From Akkermansia muciniphila (GTDB lineage: Bacteria > Verrucomicrobiota > Verrucomicrobiia > Verrucomicrobiales > Akkermansiaceae): DNA of 64,000 nt. The DNA lies in contig CAMDCV010000002.1 of NCBI GenBank assembly GCA_945890645.1, forward strand, positions 1-64,000, read 5' to 3'. This document shows, piece by piece, positions 57,837 through 64,000 of the stretch; position 1 is the first letter of the stretch; every line of letters starts with the position of its first letter. The notes beneath the pieces were generated by a model that was given only the letters and a program-made list of their open reading frames with translations, was not told the DNA's origin and made no database searches. The position numbers and the translations under genes were made by a program.

Positions 57837-58538
57837 ATGGAAAATTTTTTTCGAGATCGATACTTCGGCGACCTTGCGAAGTTAAGCCGCTTGCGCAGCG
57901 TGTTGCGTGAAACGATTGCAGGGCGCAGCTGCATCGTCATTGGTTCCGCACCGGATCCCATCGTTCCGGTGATTGAGAACGCTTGTCATTTTTGTGTGAA
58001 TGGTTCGGTGCATTCGGCGGACAAGTATTTTCATGTGACTCCCGATGCGACATTTCTCAATGGTGCCATTTTTAACGATGCGGATTCCTATGCCGAGGCC
58101 ACGGTGGGTGTGCTGCGGGACAAGCGCCTGGGGATCGTGCTAGTATCGCGCAATGCCTACCATTGCTGCTCGACAGTGCTGCAAGAAATCGGTGCATCGG
58201 CTAAGGAATGCTTCCCGATTTCCAAGTATGATAAACGTTTGATCATCGGTGAGGCCATGGGTCATCAATGGTGGGGTGCTTATCCCATCGATGCAAATGT
58301 CTCCAATGGATTATTCATGGCAGTAGTCGCATTGTGGGCCGGTGCGAAGGAAGTGATTCTTGTGGGATTTTCTTTTAACAGTCGTCACGAATACACAACG
58401 GCCAGTCAGCAACTTTCCGTGCGCGGGCACTTGCTAGAGGATAGTAAATTTCTTGAATTCATCGCAGCGGGGCAGTTGCCATTTGCCACGACGTCTGCGG
58501 AGATTCATGAAAAATTTGGCATCACCTTACGTGCCTGA
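57837..58538 (+). CDS. Putative GT42/DUF115-like glycosyltransferase
   Basis: 233 aa, 2 nt after the methyltransferase. SCIVIGSAPDP, CHFCVNGSVHSADKYFHVTPDATF and VSNGLFMAVVALWAGAKEVILVGFSF follow the order seen in GT42 sialyltransferases and DUF115 proteins (nucleotide-sugar loop, RN-type motif, late GFxF strand). The match is weak by eye and no catalytic residue is certain. Surface-glycan context fits. It converges on the sulfotransferase gene with 9 nt between stops. Confidence 0.45.
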   Translation: MENFFRDRYFGDLAKLSRLRSVLRETIAGRSCIVIGSAPDPIVPVIENACHFCVNGSVHSADKYFHVTPDATFLNGAIFNDADSYAEATVGVLRDKRLGIVLVSRNAYHCCSTVLQEIGASAKECFPISKYDKRLIIGEAMGHQWWGAYPIDANVSNGLFMAVVALWAGAKEVILVGFSFNSRHEYTTASQQLSVRGHLLEDSKFLEFIAAGQLPFATTSAEIHEKFGITLRA

Positions 58539-58547
58539 TTTTTTCCG

Positions 58548-59333
58548 TTAGACATTTTCGTATTCTGCATTGATGGCATTGTAGAGTTGGATGTCTTTCG
58601 AAATCAGGGCTTCCAAGAGCGCTTGATCGTAGTCTTCTCCAGCGATGGCGGGCACTTTCTCGGTTTTGTTTTTCCATACAGTGGATGCGGAGGCGCCGAG
58701 TTTTGCGGATAGCTGTTGGGCGAAAAGGTCCATGCGTTCCATGGTTCCGTAGTGGAAATAATTGGCTTTCAGAAACTCGTAAGGATCTGCCACCGCGGCA
58801 CCTCCGGTAACGTATCCGACGAGTGGATTGGCAAAGCGATCACCTTGCGCGTGAAGGTATTGAATATAGTCGCCGAAGCTCCCTTTGCCCGCCACTTTCA
58901 GACGACCGGCGAGATGCCATCGTCTCCACGCGGGGCGCTGGAAATAGCTTTGGCGGCAATAACGGTACTCGGAATACAAACGACTGATCGGCTCACGCAC
59001 CATGGTGATGTAGCGCAAATCCCAGTCGGGCAGAACGGGGGTGCCGTGCATGAAATGTCCAGAAACGATATCGCCCTTGCGCGCTGTGGCATTCAGAATC
59101 TCCCAAGCTTTGGGATAGCTGAGAGTTTGAAATACTTTGCGCAAACGTTTTTTCGTGCGACGAATGCGTCGGAAATCTTCGAAAGAATCCACGCCCATAT
59201 CAGCGGGTGGGGGGATGGGCGGCATGGCAAAAATTTTGCTTTGCGGAAGTGCGGTAGTGATCATTTCCACCAGCGACTGACTACCGGATTTCCGAATCCG
59301 CACCAGTGCGTAAAGATAGGGTTTATTGCTCAT
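58548..59333 (-). CDS. Sulfotransferase-family protein (copy 2, last gene of the glycan operon)
   Basis: 261 aa from the ATG at 59333. The PAPS 5'-phosphosulfate loop reads VRIRKSGSQSL near the N-terminus, and the 3'-phosphate motif reads MVREPISRLYSEYRY (about 124-138). SGHFMHGTPV precedes it. This matches the sulfotransferase-2 / heparan-type fold. It would sulfate a surface glycan using PAPS in the cytoplasm. Separated from the ELM1 gene upstream by about 35 nt. Confidence 0.75.
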   Translation of the reverse strand: MSNKPYLYALVRIRKSGSQSLVEMITTALPQSKIFAMPPIPPPADMGVDSFEDFRRIRRTKKRLRKVFQTLSYPKAWEILNATARKGDIVSGHFMHGTPVLPDWDLRYITMVREPISRLYSEYRYCRQSYFQRPAWRRWHLAGRLKVAGKGSFGDYIQYLHAQGDRFANPLVGYVTGGAAVADPYEFLKANYFHYGTMERMDLFAQQLSAKLGASASTVWKNKTEKVPAIAGEDYDQALLEALISKDIQLYNAINAEYENV

Positions 59334-59367
59334 GAGATAGGGTGGTGATTCGTAGTGTGAGGAAAAT

Positions 59368-60369
59368 TTATGCGCCGCGAGAGTAAGCATTCAGCACCGC
59401 TTGTGCAAGACCTTGGCTGGGGTCGCTGGTGATGAGTTGCCAACCATCCGCGGGTGAAGTATCGGATTTTGTTAGGTCAGAAATGTTCTGCAGCACGATG
59501 TGTCGGGAAGATTCCAAGTGCGATAAATTATTCATCAAGCGCGAGTTTCCTCCCGTTGAGGGAAGGATGACAATGACCGGGCGACCTGAAGAAATCGCTT
59601 CATGCGTCATCGACATGCTATCGGCCGTCACATACAACCATGAACACGCTCCCATCATCGCCAACAGCGAGGGCGCAGAAGCCTCACGTTGATGATACCA
59701 GCAGGACTCGGATAAAATGCCAGCGTCCTGAAACAAGGCGCGTAAGGTTGTTTCGACTTGGGGAGGAGTTCTTCGCGATGTAGCGATGCGCACTTTCACA
59801 CCTTGTCGTTTTGCAGCGGCGATGAATTTCTCTGCGATTGATCGATAGTCTGCTTCCGTCCAATGGATGTCTTCGCCATCGCCACCAATCAACAGTCCCC
59901 AGGTGGTCGAATCGTTGAGATGCGCAAGCTGCGCGGCTTCTTGCGCGGCAGCGGGTGTCACCATCGACGGGATGATGTCAAAGCGGTAATACGGTGCGGT
60001 TTGCGACGGTGCATCGTGAAAAGCGATTAATGAAAAACACTCGGGTTTCAGTTGGCGAGGAGAACCTAGGAAAACATTCGCTTTTCCCGATTGAATCGCC
60101 ATCGCCGCATTCGGCCATTGGGTCGAACCACCGGCGGATAAGATCAAAGAAATATCGGTTAGATCTGGAAAATTTTTAAGGAACCAGCGAATCGGAAGTC
60201 GCAATCCTAGTTCGCCAAGAATGGAAAGAATCGCACGGATGCCGGACCAACGCCAACGGACTTCGTATTCCACAATTTCAATCGCCCTTTGATCAGAAAT
60301 CGCTCGCAGCAAACCCTTGGCTTTGTGCAGGTGACCGGTTTTCGAATCCTTGAGCCAGAGAATTTTCAT
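59368..60369 (-). CDS. ELM1/GtrOC1-family protein (copy 2)
   Basis: 333 aa from the ATG at 60369. Starts KILWLKDSKTGHLHKAKGLLRAI and ends with YVTADSMSMTHEAISSGRPVIVILP, the start and end signatures of the mitochondrial-fission-ELM1 family, with a GT-B-like layout. In bacteria these genes sit among LPS and capsule glycosyltransferases; the reaction is not established. Four nt after the sulfotransferase stop. Confidence 0.8.
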   Translation of the reverse strand: MKILWLKDSKTGHLHKAKGLLRAISDQRAIEIVEYEVRWRWSGIRAILSILGELGLRLPIRWFLKNFPDLTDISLILSAGGSTQWPNAAMAIQSGKANVFLGSPRQLKPECFSLIAFHDAPSQTAPYYRFDIIPSMVTPAAAQEAAQLAHLNDSTTWGLLIGGDGEDIHWTEADYRSIAEKFIAAAKRQGVKVRIATSRRTPPQVETTLRALFQDAGILSESCWYHQREASAPSLLAMMGACSWLYVTADSMSMTHEAISSGRPVIVILPSTGGNSRLMNNLSHLESSRHIVLQNISDLTKSDTSPADGWQLITSDPSQGLAQAVLNAYSRGA

Positions 60370-60373
60370 GGCC

Positions 60374-61078
60374 TTACTGGGCTTGTGGATCAAACACGTA
60401 ACCCATCAGGCGGATTTCGCGGGCAAATTCTTGCGCCACTTTTTCACGAGTTTCGTCATCGTAAAATTCGCGGTAATCGACTTTTTGTTGCGTGATGTTG
60501 GTTTTTTCGCGTGGCATTTCTCCATGGAATGGAACCTGAAGTTTTTCGCAGAGAGCATTGAATCGAGGAATGAATTGATCGTATTCCAGAACCTCATCCA
60601 TCAAGCATTTGTCGCCCTCAAAGTAGAGTGACGCATCGAGAGGTAAGCGGTGGGTTTTTTGCATCACCCACGTTTTGAATGACGGCATTGGTTTGCTCTG
60701 ACCGAATTTTTTCCAGTTATAGTAGGAAACGACTTTGTCCCACGGATTGCGCTCGAAGCAGAACTTGTGATAGCTGTTCCATGTCTCCTCTCCGATCAAT
60801 TCGCGCACCCGCCATGCGGGCATGTGCTCGTAAAACCATTTCCCTAATAGGGGAGAGTGTCGGTCGATGACTTTGCGTGCCCAGCGCGAACGGGCGTAGG
60901 TGCGACCGAGAAAATTTTCCTCATGGTAGTGGCGAGGGATGCCGCTATCGACGTTCGACTCCATCGGCGTGATGATGTCGTCTGGTCCGCAAAGTGGACC
61001 CAGCGCCATTTCCATGCTGCTGCCAGCGGTCTTATGCGTCTTGATGAAAATAAATTTATGCCGATGGCTTACAATCAT
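60374..61078 (-). CDS. Sulfotransferase-family protein (copy 1)
   Basis: 234 aa. The PAPS loop FIKTHKTAGSSMEMAL is near the N-terminus (residues 11-26) and the 3'-phosphate-binding FCFERNPWDKVVSYYNW follows at about 106-122, typical of the sulfotransferase-2 family. The middle of the operon, 18 nt after the GT4 gene, implies sulfation of the glycan built by its neighbours. It is not closely alike to copy 2. Confidence 0.82.
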   Translation of the reverse strand: MIVSHRHKFIFIKTHKTAGSSMEMALGPLCGPDDIITPMESNVDSGIPRHYHEENFLGRTYARSRWARKVIDRHSPLLGKWFYEHMPAWRVRELIGEETWNSYHKFCFERNPWDKVVSYYNWKKFGQSKPMPSFKTWVMQKTHRLPLDASLYFEGDKCLMDEVLEYDQFIPRFNALCEKLQVPFHGEMPREKTNITQQKVDYREFYDDETREKVAQEFAREIRLMGYVFDPQAQ

Positions 61079-61096
61079 GGGAGTGGGCGAAAGGGT

Positions 61097-62203
61097 TCAA
61101 ACAGGACGATGCAAATCAAGATAAATTTCCAGCGTGGCGTCGAGCATTTTACTCAAGGCGAAAGGAGCGACCGATCCGGGAGTGCCGCCCTGTTTCAACA
61201 GGTGCAAGGTGGTGGCTTCGGCGGCATCGATATCGCCGACGGGCACAAGACCAGAGGGAAAGACGACTCGCAATTGCTCCGCAACGCCACCGTGGTCATA
61301 TCCGATGACAGGTTTTCCCAAGGCCATCGCTTCGAGGGATACGCGTCCAAATGCTTCGGGATCGAGCGAGAGAGAATAGACGATGGATGAGATCGCCATC
61401 ACATCGCGCAGGTCTGACCGATGACCCAGAAAACTGATGTGTGCCTCGATGTCGAGAGTGCGTGTAAGTTGTTTCAACTCATCGAGAAAAGCGAGCTTTT
61501 TGGGATGAGGTTCGCCCGCGATGAGACCATGAACCGGTAGGCCTTGTTCGATGAGTCGAGCGATCAAACGGATAAAATCTTCCTGACCCTTCCAGCGTGT
61601 GAGACGGCCTGGCAGTAACAGTGCTATGCGGCCTTCGAGTTGTGAATAAGCGGATTTCCATGCCGCTGTCCACTCGTCGGATGGTTTATAGTCGTGGGTG
61701 TAGGTGTGATCATTCACACCACGATGGATCACACGAATGATCCCGGGATTGGTTTTGGGATAATTTTTGAGGATGTATTCGCGCACACTTTCCGAGACGG
61801 CGATCACGCGTTCACCGCGCGTCATCACGGCGGAGTAAGCATTGACCGAATAAAAGCCGTGAACTGTGGATACGAGGTGGGGACGAGTTTGTGGATTCAT
61901 GCCACGCCAAGCGAGCCATGTCAGCCAACCAGGGGCCCGTGAACGGATGTGTACGATGTCGGGCTTTTCCTTTTCGAACAGAGCCCGTAGTTTACCGACT
62001 TGCAAAAGCGAGCTCAGCGCTTTGCGGTGAACAGGCAGAGCAATGTGCCGTGCGCCCAATGCTTCTAGTTCGCCCACGAGTCGCCCGCCATTTGAAATAA
62101 CGACCGCTTCGTGACCATGGGAGATCAGGTGAGAGGCGACTTCCAAAGTACCGCGTTCGACGCCGCCGGCGTTGAGTTCGGGTAAGATCTGAATGACTTT
62201 CAC
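61097..62203 (-). CDS. Glycosyltransferase family 4
   Basis: 368 aa from a GTG at 62203 that overlaps the ELM1 stop (GTGA). GT-B fold: N-terminal ILPELNAGGVERGTLEVASHL (GG(V/A)E donor loop), LLPGRLTRWKGQEDFIRL and the EX7E motif in PEAFGRVSLEAMALGKPVIGYDHGGVAE. Adds a sugar from a nucleotide donor to a lipid-linked or surface glycan. The closest analogues are LPS core or O-antigen enzymes, by context. Confidence 0.92.
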   Translation of the reverse strand: MKVIQILPELNAGGVERGTLEVASHLISHGHEAVVISNGGRLVGELEALGARHIALPVHRKALSSLLQVGKLRALFEKEKPDIVHIRSRAPGWLTWLAWRGMNPQTRPHLVSTVHGFYSVNAYSAVMTRGERVIAVSESVREYILKNYPKTNPGIIRVIHRGVNDHTYTHDYKPSDEWTAAWKSAYSQLEGRIALLLPGRLTRWKGQEDFIRLIARLIEQGLPVHGLIAGEPHPKKLAFLDELKQLTRTLDIEAHISFLGHRSDLRDVMAISSIVYSLSLDPEAFGRVSLEAMALGKPVIGYDHGGVAEQLRVVFPSGLVPVGDIDAAEATTLHLLKQGGTPGSVAPFALSKMLDATLEIYLDLHRPV

Positions 62204-63105
62204 GTGGAACGATTAAAAAATTTTGCTAACAAAATTTCGGCGCAGCGATCTGCTTCGGCGAGTGGCGGTGATGCTAACAAACGCCCTGTTGCCTGCAAGT
62301 CTTTATATGTTGTGAGCTTGCCCTCGCGGCAAAGTTCGGCGACAGCATTTACGATTTTGGATGACGATTTTCGCGCGGGCATGGGCAACAAACCGACTTG
62401 AGCACCACTGCTGAGCGCTTCGTATATCATCGAAACGCTGTCGTTCGTCACCCATGCGCATTGGCTGATGCGCAGTTGTTCCGGGAGCCAATCGGGAGTA
62501 GTTTGTTGATGCGGGTGGAGCGTGGCAGGCAGATGCGAGAGTGAGTCAAGAAAACCCGCAGGACTGCGCCGTGAGTCGGTGATGTGCCAATCGAGTGATG
62601 ATTGCGCAATTACGGTCGTGATAGCCTCACGTAGAGCAACGAGGTCGATGGAAAATTCGTGCGATTCGCCGCCGATGAGGATTAGGCCTTTTAGCTCTTT
62701 TTGATGCGAGTAAACTATGCGATTGAGGGCACCAGTGGTAGGGATGACAGGGTCGGCAATGGGTTTGCCAATGAGATCATGAGTCGGCACGAGACAGGCA
62801 TCGAAACAAGACATCGGCCAACTAGGTTTCATCAACACGATGGCGCGGGCGGTGAGCCAACCACGCAGCAATAGCGCACAAAGATGCGTTCCGTGGCCCG
62901 CGGCGATGATCCAGTCGGGCTTTGGTCCTGCCAAAGCGAGTTTGCGTGCATGGAGAATTCTTTTCCAGAGTGGGACTTCGTTGAGTTCGATGACTCGACA
63001 TTCTGTATTCGTGCGACGCGCGAGCGCATCGGCGAGACCGAGGCTTTGGTTGCGATGACCGGGTTTGCCATCGGAAAGAATCAGAAGTTGCAGGGCCTTA
63101 CTCAT
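62200..63105 (-). CDS. ELM1/GtrOC1-family protein (copy 1)
   Basis: 301 aa from the ATG at 63105, coupled to the acyltransferase stop by ATGA. LLILSDGKPGHRNQSLGLADAL at the start, IIAAGHGTHLCALLL in the middle and WVTNDSVSMIYEALSSGAQVGLLPM near the end match the ELM1 family. It shares the family pattern with the copy at 59368 but is clearly diverged, so the duplication is old. Confidence 0.82.
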   Translation of the reverse strand: MSKALQLLILSDGKPGHRNQSLGLADALARRTNTECRVIELNEVPLWKRILHARKLALAGPKPDWIIAAGHGTHLCALLLRGWLTARAIVLMKPSWPMSCFDACLVPTHDLIGKPIADPVIPTTGALNRIVYSHQKELKGLILIGGESHEFSIDLVALREAITTVIAQSSLDWHITDSRRSPAGFLDSLSHLPATLHPHQQTTPDWLPEQLRISQCAWVTNDSVSMIYEALSSGAQVGLLPMPARKSSSKIVNAVAELCREGKLTTYKDLQATGRLLASPPLAEADRCAEILLAKFFNRST

Positions 63106-64000
63106 GATGAGGATTCGGGTAAGGAGCAGCCAAGTGCTCTCACATAATGCCACCAAGTGTGTGGGTCGTCCATTGCCGTCTCCGGCGGCGTGATGCGGAT
63201 ATCGAGCGAGGCATTTTTATGGTCGCACAGGCCGACAGCCATCGGGCTGGATCCGATTTTGTGATGACCCAAGGTAGCGGCATCAGGGCAGAAATATACG
63301 ACGATATCCAGCGGGTAGGATTTCGCGTCGTCCCATTGTTGCAGAACTTTACCAAGATCGGAAATTTGAGAGTCTGCGAAAGTTGCATTTTCAGCGGCAA
63401 AAGTCGGTGGTATATTGATCAGAAAAATTTCCGCATCAGGCTGCTGTCTAACAAGATGCTCGATGGCGGCGGTTGATGCTTGGGCGATGGCTGGGTCGGT
63501 CGAGCCAACGAATGCATAGCGCCATGGTTTGGTGATGCCACCACTCTCTTGCGATTGCCTTGACTGACGCAACTCAAACGGTCTCTTGATCGGCAGTTTC
63601 CAGCGGTTGTGAAACCAAAAGCCATCGCAGGGGCTGGTCGAAAGTGCTTGCTCGACGCCTTTCATCACGCTTTGGGTGGTAATTTTTATGGCAGGGTCAT
63701 GCGCGGTGATATTGATCTGCCAGTGTGCAGGGCGCGTGCGTTTGATGGATACGTAAAACACCACAGCGCCAGTTCGCCGGTGGAGCAATTCCACTAAGGG
63801 CGAGCAAGAGGTCGGCCTACCGAAAAAAGGGGTGAGGCTGCCGGAATTTCCTGCGTGTTGATCTGCGAGAATTCCGAGCATGCCACCCGCGCGCAGTAGC
63901 GTGCAGGATTGACTGAATCCTTCCTTGTTCGAATACAACTGCGTGCCGGATTGCTGCCGTCTTCGCATGGTCATGCGATTCATATACGGGTTATTCAGCG
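63102..64000 (-). CDS. LpxL/LpxM-type lipid acyltransferase with extra C-terminal domain (N-terminus cut by window edge)
   Basis: The reading frame is open to the right edge (LNNPYMNRMTMRRRQQSG precedes), so the listed Met is internal and the HX4D catalytic region lies outside. Visible: LLRAGGMLGILADQHAG, LTPFFGRPTSCSPL and the C-terminal WFHNRWK typical of lipid A late acyltransferases. Roughly 150 further residues follow, which typical LpxL lacks: strands such as RYAFVGSTDPAIAQAS and LDIVVYFCPDAATLGHHKIGSSPMAVG, faintly like the first half of a GT9 heptosyltransferase. First visible gene of the glycan operon; its stop overlaps the ELM1 start. Confidence 0.75.
   Translation of the reverse strand, partial: LNNPYMNRMTMRRRQQSGTQLYSNKEGFSQSCTLLRAGGMLGILADQHAGNSGSLTPFFGRPTSCSPLVELLHRRTGAVVFYVSIKRTRPAHWQINITAHDPAIKITTQSVMKGVEQALSTSPCDGFWFHNRWKLPIKRPFELRQSRQSQESGGITKPWRYAFVGSTDPAIAQASTAAIEHLVRQQPDAEIFLINIPPTFAAENATFADSQISDLGKVLQQWDDAKSYPLDIVVYFCPDAATLGHHKIGSSPMAVGLCDHKNASLDIRITPPETAMDDPHTWWHYVRALGCSLPESSS

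Overview
The window looks like a chromosomal segment of a member of the Verrucomicrobiota. The main pointers are a short protein of the family known as Minf_1886 or Verruc_Plancto-restricted (21318-21728), a GSII-type glutamine synthetase, a large secreted beta-helix protein with a dockerin-like linker and a C-terminal domain of the kind common in this phylum, and start codons that mostly lack a Shine-Dalgarno sequence. The phylum call is inference from recognised protein families; no rRNA or tRNA gene is visible. Genes are dense on both strands, and I see no CRISPR array, insertion sequence or prophage.

Layout. 1-141: start of a MidA/NDUFAF7-type methyltransferase (minus, cut by the edge), head to head with a class A penicillin-binding protein whose transpeptidase motifs are degraded (140-2584). 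2.6-7.4 kb: zinc-ribbon membrane protein, DeoR regulator, GSII glutamine synthetase with a sigma-54-like promoter, Fur, trpA. 7.4-11.1 kb: ileS-lspA-nuoA (minus). 11.4-21.7 kb: housekeeping block with recQ, SMP-30 lactonase, serS, a TPR-like membrane protein, uvrB, a Gfo/Idh/MocA oxidoreductase, holB and the Minf_1886 protein. 21.8-28.2 kb: alpha/beta hydrolase, an ExbB-ExbD-TPR operon and divergent uvrC. 28.3-32.9 kb: RRM protein with disordered arms, a 0.6 kb gene-free stretch with hairpins, and the beta-helix protein. 32.9-42.2 kb: serine dehydratase, sbcD without sbcC, a beta-hydroxyacid dehydrogenase, a double-psi-barrel-like secreted protein, hisS, an SRPBCC protein, hicAB, an ExbD-like orphan and aspS.

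42.4-49.6 kb: a LolA-like lipoprotein-sorting protein, two tandem paralogous membrane proteins, then a plus-strand sugar cluster (mutarotase-like, cupin mannose-6-phosphate-isomerase-like, TIM-barrel isomerase/epimerase, Gfo/Idh/MocA dehydrogenase) interrupted by a PIN toxin/antitoxin pair. 49.8-55.8 kb: DEAD-box helicase, phytanoyl-CoA-dioxygenase-like protein, speA, an FHA membrane protein and an L,D-transpeptidase.

56-64 kb: a surface-glycan region. Plus-strand pyruvyltransferase, methyltransferase and a GT42/DUF115-like protein converge on a tightly packed minus-strand operon: LpxL-type acyltransferase with an extra C-terminal domain, ELM1-family protein, GT4 glycosyltransferase, sulfotransferase, a second ELM1 protein and a second sulfotransferase. 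This operon and the penicillin-binding protein lacking SxxK are the most interesting items. All calls are by eye from sequence; no database search was run.
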